Assembly: GCA_002787615.1 (NCBI GenBank)
Contig: PCXJ01000010.1
Location: 2,182 to 13,573 of the forward strand
DNA from: Alphaproteobacteria bacterium CG11_big_fil_rev_8_21_14_0_20_44_7
GTDB taxonomy: Bacteria; Pseudomonadota; Alphaproteobacteria; Rickettsiales; 21-14-0-20-44-7
DNA: 11,392 nt
Reading direction: 5' to 3'
The notes beneath the pieces are model-generated. The model had not been told where the DNA came from and made no database searches. It saw only the letters and a list, made by a program, of their open reading frames with translations. A program made the position numbers and the translations under genes. Below, piece by piece: positions 1 through 5,233 of the stretch (its first letter is position 1; every line of letters begins with the position of its first letter).

Positions 1-18
1 TTTAGATTGGTCACTCAT
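1..18 (-). CDS. Possible first six codons of a gene leaving the window
   Basis: On the minus strand an ATG at 18-16 opens a frame reading MSDQSK up to the window edge. There is no clear Shine-Dalgarno sequence, but a promoter-like pair of hexamers and a perfect palindrome lie just upstream. The gene would run in the same direction as the exonuclease gene. Six codons are too few to assign a product, so this is only a candidate start. Confidence 0.25.
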
Positions 19-24
19 ACAGCG

Positions 25-44
25 TAGTTAATATATATTAACTA
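25..44. repeat. Perfect 20-bp palindrome, operator-like
   Basis: Positions 25-44 read TAGTTAATAT followed by its exact reverse complement, with no mismatch and no loop. It covers the spacer and -10 of the candidate minus-strand promoter, the position expected of a repressor operator. It also contains TTAA-N6-TTAA, one base shorter than the N7 spacing of a canonical CtrA box. A role as an AT-only terminator hairpin for the exonuclease gene is less likely because it has no GC stem. Confidence 0.45.
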
Positions 45-56
45 TGGCTTGGTCAA
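28..56 (-). promoter_or_regulatory. Candidate promoter of the minus-strand gene starting at 18
   Basis: Read on the minus strand, TTGACC (56-51, five of six matches to the sigma70 -35 consensus) is separated by 17 nt from TATTAA (33-28, four of six). The predicted start would fall near position 21, only about 3 nt before the ATG at 18. The -35 hexamer overlaps the stop codon of the exonuclease gene (55-53). Pattern match only. Confidence 0.35.
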
Positions 57-826
57 GAAATATCAATTTCCATAATTACCGGAACATGGTCTGATGGCTT
101 TTCCCAATCGCGGGCATCAGCCAGAATTTGATGATTTATGAGGTTTTCTTTTAAGTCCGGTGTTACCCAAATATGGTCAAGGCGGCGGCCACGGTTGGAT
201 TTGCGCCAGTCTCGGTTGCGATAGCTCCACCAGCTATAACATTTTTCGTCCATAGGTACAAAATGACGCGAAACATCCACCCAGCCTAAGGTTTTGTAGG
301 TTCTGGCTAGTTTTTCGGTTTCTATTGGGGTGTGGGATATCACTTTTAGGAGTTGCTTGTGGCTCCAAACATCATGCTCGAATGGGGCGATGTTGAAGTC
401 TCCGAGGATTATATGTGAGCCGCTTAAGCTTTTGAGGTAATCGGTCATATCGTCAACATATTGAAGTTTGTGGGCAAAACTGGCATTGATAGCGGGGTCT
501 GGCTCATCGCCGCCAGCAGGAATATAAAAATTATGCAGCCTTACTCCATTTGGTAATTTGGCAGAAATATGGCGTGCTTGGTCATTGCCGCCGAAATCTA
601 ACATCTCAACTTCGGATAATGGGAGTTTGGAAAATATACCAACGCCATTATAGGCTTTTTGCCCGCGATAATGATTATGGTGAAACCCCATCTCCTCAAG
701 TTGAGAAATTGGTACTTCTGCGTCTTGGCACTTCATTTCCTGAATGCAGATTATATCAGCATCAATATTGGCAATATGATGGGCGCGAAGGCGGATTGAG
801 TTAATATTCCATGTGGCAATACGCAT
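53..826 (-). CDS. xth: Exodeoxyribonuclease III (AP endonuclease, EEP family)
   Basis: This 257-residue protein belongs to the exonuclease III/AP endonuclease family, which cleaves DNA 5' of abasic sites and degrades 3' ends during base-excision repair in the cytoplasm. The family signature residues are in order: WNIN with Asn7, IQE with metal-binding Glu30, FYIPAGG with Tyr101, GDFN with Asp143 and Asn145, LDHIW at 216-220, and the C-terminal SDHVP with Asp246 and His247. The length is normal (E. coli enzyme 268 residues) and the start aligns with the family's conserved MRIATWNINSIR-like opening. No Shine-Dalgarno sequence is visible, and the start codon is 23 bp from the divergent hydroxylase start, so both promoters must be compressed into or overlap the coding ends. 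All key residues are intact, so I infer an active enzyme. Its sub-branch (XthA-like or other) was not determined. Confidence 0.95.
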   Translation of the reverse strand: MRIATWNINSIRLRAHHIANIDADIICIQEMKCQDAEVPISQLEEMGFHHNHYRGQKAYNGVGIFSKLPLSEVEMLDFGGNDQARHISAKLPNGVRLHNFYIPAGGDEPDPAINASFAHKLQYVDDMTDYLKSLSGSHIILGDFNIAPFEHDVWSHKQLLKVISHTPIETEKLARTYKTLGWVDVSRHFVPMDEKCYSWWSYRNRDWRKSNRGRRLDHIWVTPDLKENLINHQILADARDWEKPSDHVPVIMEIDIS

Positions 827-849
827 AATTGGGTGCTATATAAAGCTAT
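827..849. promoter_or_regulatory. Very short divergent intergenic region
   Basis: Only 23 bp separate the two divergent start codons. The plus strand has TATATA/TATAAA at 837-844, whose transcript would start at or next to the hydroxylase ATG at 850, suggesting a leaderless message. The minus strand has overlapping TTATAT/TATATA, which would leave a leader of a few bases for the exonuclease gene. Neither gene has a Shine-Dalgarno sequence here. The -35 regions, which would lie inside the opposite coding sequence, are not convincing. Confidence 0.35.
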
Positions 850-2007
850 ATGACTAAAATTGCAATAATCGGTGGCGGTATGGTAGGCTTAAGCCAAGCA
901 ATTGCGCTGGCCGATGCGGGAATTGAGGTAACGGTTATTGACCGCGAAGACCCGAAAACTATCTTAAATACCAAGTTTGACGGCAGAACCTCGGCGATTG
1001 CTTGGAAATCCTATAAATTTCTGGATAAAATCGGCGCTTGGGCAGAAATGGCAAGGCACGGCCAGCCGATAAATGATATTCGGGTTTCGGACAATAAATC
1101 GCCGCTATTTGTGCATTTTGACCATTCGGATGTCGGTGATGACCCGTTCGGCTACATAATTGAGAATCGCCATATTCGTGCGGCATTATATAAACGTGCA
1201 AAGCAGCTCAAGAGTTTGAAATTACTCGCCCCTGCGGAAATCACTAATCTGGATTTGGAAAATTCTGCAATTAGCCTGAAAAGTGGAGATATTATAAAAT
1301 ATCAGCTTTTGATTGGTGCTGATGGCAAAAACTCATTTGTTCGCAAAACGGCGGGAATAAGCGAATTCCGCAAAAGCTATGGCCAAATGGGGATTGTCTG
1401 CACAATTGAGCATGAATTGCCGCATAATGGCCTCGCGCATGAAAAATTCCTCCCCGCAGGGCCCTTCGCGGTTTTGCCGATGCAGGGAAACCGTAGTTCA
1501 CTGGTGTGGACAGAGCCATCCGAGCTAGCGCCCATATATATGCAGATGGCTGATACGGAGTTTTTAGCAGAAATTGAAAAAAGATGCGGATATTTGGGTA
1601 AATTAAAGCTGGTTGAAGGCAGGTGGTGCTACCCATTGGAGTTAATGCACTCCGATAAATATATAAAAGACAATATGTTACTAATCGGCGATGCGGCACA
1701 TTCAATCCACCCGATAGCGGGGCAAGGGGTGAATCTGGGGTTTAGGGATGCTGAATTACTAACCGATATGATTACGGAAAATATGAAATTGGGACTGGGT
1801 GCGGCTTCTGGTAAGATGCTTGAAGGTTACGAGAATATCCGAAAACTGGATAACCGCATGATGATTTTTGCTACTGACACGCTCAATAGATTATTCTCTA
1901 ATAGTATATTGCCCATTAAACTGGCACGAAGCTGGGGGCTGGGAATTGTTAACGAAATCCCTCCGCTCAAGCGGTTTTTTATGCGCCAAGCGAGTGGTAA
2001 AACATAA
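850..2007 (+). CDS. FAD-dependent ubiquinone-biosynthesis hydroxylase (UbiH/UbiF/COQ6 family)
   Basis: This 385-residue flavoprotein monooxygenase most likely hydroxylates the aromatic ring of a polyprenyl intermediate in ubiquinone synthesis, using O2 and NAD(P)H at the inner membrane surface. Visible motifs are the N-terminal Rossmann dinucleotide site IAIIGGGMVGL (5-14), the early DGRTSAI segment (44-50) typical of this family, the second FAD/NADPH motif GADGKNSFVRK (156-166), and the third FAD motif GDAAHSIHPIAGQG (280-293). Length agrees with the family (about 380-400). The start is the first ATG before the Rossmann strand; no clear ribosome binding site precedes it. Which ring position (C1, C5 or C6) it modifies cannot be read from the sequence, and some alphaproteobacterial members act on more than one position, so no gene symbol is given. 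It diverges from the exonuclease gene and is followed by a 244-bp gap, so it is probably monocistronic. Confidence 0.9.
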   Translation: MTKIAIIGGGMVGLSQAIALADAGIEVTVIDREDPKTILNTKFDGRTSAIAWKSYKFLDKIGAWAEMARHGQPINDIRVSDNKSPLFVHFDHSDVGDDPFGYIIENRHIRAALYKRAKQLKSLKLLAPAEITNLDLENSAISLKSGDIIKYQLLIGADGKNSFVRKTAGISEFRKSYGQMGIVCTIEHELPHNGLAHEKFLPAGPFAVLPMQGNRSSLVWTEPSELAPIYMQMADTEFLAEIEKRCGYLGKLKLVEGRWCYPLELMHSDKYIKDNMLLIGDAAHSIHPIAGQGVNLGFRDAELLTDMITENMKLGLGAASGKMLEGYENIRKLDNRMMIFATDTLNRLFSNSILPIKLARSWGLGIVNEIPPLKRFFMRQASGKT

Positions 2008-2008
2008 A

Positions 2009-2025
2009 ATATATCTCGGATATAT
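2009..2025 (+). terminator. Weak AT-rich hairpin after the hydroxylase gene
   Basis: ATATATC and GATATAT form a 7-bp stem with a 3-nt loop two bases after the stop codon. It is almost entirely A-T and has no following T tract, so it is a poor intrinsic terminator. I record it because nothing else in the gap looks like one. Confidence 0.2.
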
Positions 2026-2054
2026 GAGAAATTGTCATGAATATTAGTTAAATA

Positions 2055-2086
2055 TTAATAAAGTTTTAATAAAGCCTTAGTATAAT
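2055..2086 (+). promoter_or_regulatory. CtrA-like box followed by a TATAAT -10
   Basis: TTAA (2055-2058), seven bases, then TTAA (2066-2069) matches the canonical alphaproteobacterial CtrA box TTAA-N7-TTAA. A perfect TATAAT -10 lies at 2081-2086, so the box overlaps where the -35 element would be; this is the geometry of CtrA-activated promoters. The hexamer 17 nt upstream of the -10 is not itself a good -35, consistent with an activator-dependent promoter. The predicted start near 2093 would give a leader of about 160 nt. In such AT-rich DNA the match may be chance. Confidence 0.35.
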
Positions 2087-2101
2087 TAATATTTAGCGGA
2101 T

Positions 2102-2128
2102 TGTGATGTAAGAGTTATCTGCATCACA
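2102..2128. repeat. Dyad TGTGATG-N13-CATCACA
   Basis: A perfect 7-bp inverted repeat with a 13-bp centre lies between the CtrA-like promoter and the TadG-like gene. It could be a DNA operator or a stem-loop in the long leader. The arm spacing (17 bp between TGTGA and TCACA) is too wide for a CRP/FNR site, which has 6 bp. Confidence 0.35.
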
Positions 2129-2202
2129 TAATAGTTAAAATATATGATGATTAGCTGGGTGTTTTCTGAATTGTTTTTACCATACATAAAATCTGTGTGA
2201 GA

Positions 2203-2234
2203 ATGACAAGCTTAATATAGAAAGTTAATATAAT
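2203..2234 (+). promoter_or_regulatory. Second candidate promoter near the TadG-like gene
   Basis: ATGACA (2203-2208) is followed at 17 nt by TAATAT (2226-2231), and a perfect TATAAT overlaps at 2229-2234. Transcription from here would start around 2238-2241 and leave a very short leader just containing the ribosome binding site AGGAG (2243-2247), which makes it less convincing than it first appears. Confidence 0.3.
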
Positions 2235-2251
2235 TTCGGGATAGGAGAAAT

Positions 2252-3301
2252 ATGAAATCTGCCATTGATATACTCAAAGATAAAAAAGGCTCGGTTACAT
2301 TAATTTTCGTAATGGGTCTGTTTGTTTGTATTTTGACGTTGGTTATGGTTCTTGATCTGTCAAAGACGCAGAGTGCCAAGCTCGATTCCCAAGGTGCAAC
2401 TGACTCGGCAGCATTGGCGGCAGCGCATCTGATTACAAATTATAGATTTACTTCCGGTGATGAAACCGGACTTCCTGCCAATCTTAATGAATATGCCGCA
2501 AAAGTTATTGCGCAGAATATGGAGCTTGACCAAAGCGCATATGATTATGACGCAAATTTGGTTAATGTTGAGGTTAAGGGCGACAAAGTCATAGTTGAGG
2601 TTTGTACTACCGCAAAAAACAATCTTAGTGGTGTTTCGGGAAATGCGGGAACGAAAGTATGCTCAAAATCGGCGGCAACTTTGCCCGGATTCTCTAACGT
2701 AGAAATCGTTTTTGCGCTGGATACCAGCCAATCTATGACGAGTAATGGCCGTATGGGCAATTTGAAAGATGCCGTGCTTGAGATTATTAATAAATATGGC
2801 GGAGGTTCTGGCGGTTCTAGCATATATTGGGGGGTTGTACCTTTCCGTGGGATGGTGAATCTAGGTTCTCATGCAGATGCGATTGTTGCTAATGACAGGA
2901 ATTCGGGTAGCTATGTTCCGGATACTTATGAAACCACAAATATGACGGATGATAATACTCCGAAGCCGCTTTTAGATTATTTTCATACTTTGATTGCAGT
3001 TCCGCTAACCGAGCGTGTGGATGGCAAGAATTCGCTAGACCCAACTGTGGAATTGGATGAAAAGCCCAATGGCGGCAGTATGCTAAAAGCCTATTGGCAC
3101 CATGATAAGGATTATTGGTTTGCCTATAAGGATGAGCAGGAATGTGATCCGACTAAGCCATGCGAGACTATTTTATATGAGGTGTGTAGTTGGGGTTCTA
3201 GCAATCCAGGGCCATGTACAGGCGGTGGCGGCGGCGGAAATGGTTCGCAACCTGGTGGCGGCGGCGGCGGTGTTAGTGGCGGCAGCGGCGGCGGCGGTTG
3301 A
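2252..3301 (+). CDS. TadG-like protein, membrane anchor plus N-terminal half of a VWA domain
   Basis: This 349-residue protein begins like Flp-pilus TadE/G proteins. A short basic N-terminus is followed by KKGS and a hydrophobic segment (about 14-35), then the conserved LDSQGATDSAALAAA-like helix (44-58). Residues 149-161 read NVEIVFALDTSQS, the first VWA strand with the DxSxS part of a metal ion-dependent adhesion site (Asp157, Ser159, Ser161). The next helix (165-182) and strand WGVVPFRGMVNLG (193-205) follow. The canonical domain would then continue to its metal-site Thr and Asp, but here a cysteine-containing region (Cys298, 303, 312, 322) leads to a glycine tail (324-349) and a stop. The missing half is encoded by the next gene, 49 nt downstream. 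AGGAG at 2243-2247 fixes the start. Likely anchored in the inner membrane and facing the periplasm. No other tad genes are in view, so an actual pilus role is uncertain. Confidence 0.85.
   Translation: MKSAIDILKDKKGSVTLIFVMGLFVCILTLVMVLDLSKTQSAKLDSQGATDSAALAAAHLITNYRFTSGDETGLPANLNEYAAKVIAQNMELDQSAYDYDANLVNVEVKGDKVIVEVCTTAKNNLSGVSGNAGTKVCSKSAATLPGFSNVEIVFALDTSQSMTSNGRMGNLKDAVLEIINKYGGGSGGSSIYWGVVPFRGMVNLGSHADAIVANDRNSGSYVPDTYETTNMTDDNTPKPLLDYFHTLIAVPLTERVDGKNSLDPTVELDEKPNGGSMLKAYWHHDKDYWFAYKDEQECDPTKPCETILYEVCSWGSSNPGPCTGGGGGGNGSQPGGGGGGVSGGSGGGG
3221..3298 (+). repeat. GGC-rich triplet tract coding a glycine tail
   Basis: The last 26 codons before the stop are largely GGC/GGT glycine codons, in three runs broken by a few Asn, Ser, Gln, Pro and Val codons. 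The tract encodes a flexible C-terminal tail. Being a triplet repeat, it could change length by slippage without shifting frame. It is much more GC-rich than the surrounding DNA. Confidence 0.8.
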
Positions 3302-3350
3302 TTTTAAGCTAACAAGAAAATGAGTTTATATTTAATTTGGTGAGATGAAA

Positions 3351-4613
3351 ATGAAAGCAGTAAAAATTATATATATAAGCCTTGCAGTTATGCTTAGTGC
3401 TGCCAACGCGAATGCGTGGGATTATAACTATTCCGAGATTTTGTCGAAAGACTGTAATATGGACTCGAATAAATGTCTTAACGCGCAGCCAACGCTAGCT
3501 GAGTTGCAGGCTGGGGCAGATAAAGAGCCTGCGACACGCCCTATAAAGGGGATAGTTGCATTTGCATCTGTAGTGAACCCTTATAATAAGCAATTTGTAT
3601 ATAATTGGGGCTCCGGTTGTGATTCGAGTGATGCAGGTGATAAGGCCGCAGGATTCCCGTTGGGCTATAACCAAACCTATAATGCAGGCCTCATACCCGA
3701 TATAGCCGGTGCAAGTGCGAGCTGCACAAAATCATGGTTTCCTACAGTGCAAATGAGTGGCGGGGGTTGCTTTAACGGCTGGTATGGTTTTGCGCCAAAA
3801 CAACCCACACGCAAATGTCATCGTTATTCATGCTATTATCAGGCATTGGGAATGGTGGTGAATTCACCATTGCCGATTCAGCCATTGACCAATGATTTGG
3901 TGGCTATCCAAGTCTTGATACACAAAAATGAAGCTTCCGGCGATACAAACCAGTTTAATTCCGGTTCTGGCATATTAACCTCAAAATTGAACGCAACGAC
4001 AAATGTTTATGGTGATCCGAATATAAATAATTTAGGTACGATACCGGTTGGTGCAGGCACTTCTGCGATTCAAGGATTAATATGGGCATTTCGCGTGCTG
4101 TCACCTAACTGGAAGGGTGTTTGGGCGCAAAAATCATCATATGAATATGACCTCAAGGGAAGGGATGCAAGGGTAAACCTGCCTAGCGAGGATAATGCCA
4201 AGCATATTATCATGATTTCTGATGGTGAAGATAATGACGGGCCAAAATATAAAAGCTCATATGCTACCGTAGATGCTGATGGGCAAGGTCAGATATTTGA
4301 CTGGGATGCAATGGAAGCCGCCGGTGAAACAACTGCCGAATTATTTGGCACATGCGATGCGCACGCGCCGCTGGAAAGTATTACCACGCAGAATTATATA
4401 GATGTTTGCACGCAGATGAAAGGCAAGGCAATTGTCCATGCGATATTATATGATTATGATGTTAGTAAGGGCAAAAGTCCGCTTCAGGAATGTGCAGAAA
4501 TCACCGGTGGTGGCTTCTATAAAGATATTAAACCTGCTGATTTGAGTAATACTCTGAATACGATATTTGCTAATATCGCGTCATACAAAATCAGGCTTAT
4601 TGACCCTGATTAA
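3351..4613 (+). CDS. Secreted protein carrying the C-terminal half of a TadG-type VWA domain
   Basis: The protein begins with a Sec signal peptide: Lys-rich start, hydrophobic core, then ANA before Trp as a signal peptidase I site. GGTGAG at 3339-3344 is 6 nt from the ATG at 3351, so I prefer that start to the ATG at 3345; numbering below counts from 3345, giving 422 residues. After about 200 residues of unassigned Cys-rich sequence comes GTSAIQGLIWAFRVLSP (238-254), matching the helix of TadG VWA domains with the metal-site Thr (Thr239). HIIMISDGEDN (287-297) has the metal-site Asp293, AIVHAILYDYD (362-372) is a later strand, and the end has the Cys383, GGGFY, ADLSNTLNTIF and final Arg-Leu features typical of TadG C-termini. 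No DxSxS is present, so on its own the domain is incomplete. Ten cysteines in the mature part suggest disulfides in the periplasm. Probably cotranscribed with the upstream half. Confidence 0.85.
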   Translation: MKAVKIIYISLAVMLSAANANAWDYNYSEILSKDCNMDSNKCLNAQPTLAELQAGADKEPATRPIKGIVAFASVVNPYNKQFVYNWGSGCDSSDAGDKAAGFPLGYNQTYNAGLIPDIAGASASCTKSWFPTVQMSGGGCFNGWYGFAPKQPTRKCHRYSCYYQALGMVVNSPLPIQPLTNDLVAIQVLIHKNEASGDTNQFNSGSGILTSKLNATTNVYGDPNINNLGTIPVGAGTSAIQGLIWAFRVLSPNWKGVWAQKSSYEYDLKGRDARVNLPSEDNAKHIIMISDGEDNDGPKYKSSYATVDADGQGQIFDWDAMEAAGETTAELFGTCDAHAPLESITTQNYIDVCTQMKGKAIVHAILYDYDVSKGKSPLQECAEITGGGFYKDIKPADLSNTLNTIFANIASYKIRLIDPD

Positions 4614-4661
4614 TAGCAATGCCTAAGAAAACACTTGTAATCTCCATAATTATTTGTTAAA

Positions 4662-4667
4662 TATAAT
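4662..4667 (+). promoter_or_regulatory. Perfect TATAAT, candidate -10 for rimP
   Basis: TATAAT lies just before the terminator hairpin. A start 7 nt downstream would be near 4674, inside the first bases of the hairpin, giving a leader of about 38 nt for rimP. No good -35 is seen at 16-18 nt; TTGTAA (4635-4640) is 21 nt away. It offers a way for rimP to be transcribed despite the terminator directly in front of it. Confidence 0.35.
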
Positions 4668-4670
4668 GCA

Positions 4671-4698
4671 AGAAGGGTGGCCAGTGGCCGCCTTTTTT
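4671..4698 (+). terminator. Rho-independent terminator after the split TadG genes
   Basis: The stem GGTGGCC (4676-4682) pairs with GGCCGCC (4686-4692) around the loop AGT, with one G-T wobble, and is followed at once by six T residues (4693-4698). Upstream purines can extend the stem into the T tract. It closes the unit ending at 4613, and lies only 13 nt before the rimP ATG. Confidence 0.85.
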
Positions 4699-4711
4699 GT
4701 TGTGGATATAT

Positions 4712-5200
4712 ATGGAAATTAGCGTAATCAGAAATGTTATTGAGCCAGCAATAGAAAATCTTGGATTTGATATTGTTAGGCTAAAATGGACGGGCGGGGA
4801 GTATCGCAAAACCCTGCAGTTGATGATTGAGCCAAAGGAAGGTGGAATAACGCGGGTTGAGCATTGTGAGGCAGCGAGCCACGCAGTTTCAGCCATATTA
4901 GATGTTGAGGATGTGATTTCGGATGAATATAATCTTGAAGTTTGCAGCCCCGGCATTGACCGCCCGCTAACCAAGGTTGAGCATTTTGAAAGATTCAAAG
5001 GTTTTGAAACGAAGATTGAAGCCAGAGAGATGATTAACGGGAGAAAAAGATTTCGTGGCTTTGTAAGAAGCGCAAAAGACGGGATAATAAATTTTGAGCT
5101 GAAAGATAACAAAGAAGTGGTGGAGATTCCCTTTGATAAGATATCCGAAGCCAGATTGGTTCTGACGGATGAATTGATAAACGCCGGAATCAGTAATTAA
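4712..5200 (+). CDS. rimP: Ribosome maturation factor RimP
   Basis: This 162-residue protein is RimP (older name YhbC), which binds free 30S subunits and assists late maturation. The N-terminal alpha/beta domain (about 1-80) opens with IEPAIENLGFDIVRLKW, the usual RimP pattern. The signature EVCSPGIDRPL lies near 88-98 and matches the family's EVSSPGLDRPL, with Cys in place of the usual Ser. The C-terminal Sm-like beta domain (about 99-150) follows. An in-frame TTG at 4697 would add five residues (MLWIY), but it lies in the terminator's T tract, so the ATG at 4712 is preferred. No good Shine-Dalgarno sequence precedes it. It is first in the rimP-nusA-infB order common to most bacteria, 33 nt before nusA. 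Confidence 0.93.
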   Translation: MEISVIRNVIEPAIENLGFDIVRLKWTGGEYRKTLQLMIEPKEGGITRVEHCEAASHAVSAILDVEDVISDEYNLEVCSPGIDRPLTKVEHFERFKGFETKIEAREMINGRKRFRGFVRSAKDGIINFELKDNKEVVEIPFDKISEARLVLTDELINAGISN

Positions 5201-5233
5201 TGAGTAAGTAAACAACAACTAGGGACTAAAAAA

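Noticed and set aside
2102..2128. CRP/FNR binding site
   Set aside because: The TGTGA and TCACA half-sites are 17 bp apart instead of 6.
3102..3323. Alternative reading frame over the GGC tract that could suggest a frameshift joining the two TadG halves
   Set aside because: It translates the GGC tract as Ala/Val runs and ends at 3323, followed by another in-frame stop at 3333, so a single shift does not restore one protein. The second half also has a clear signal peptide.
4697..4711. TTG start for RimP five codons upstream
   Set aside because: It lies in the terminator's T tract, has no ribosome binding site, and the extra residues do not match the family.
4614..4711. Initiator tRNA gene upstream of rimP, as in E. 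coli (metY)
   Set aside because: The only structure here is a short hairpin with a T tract; no cloverleaf or TTCGA-type T-loop is present.
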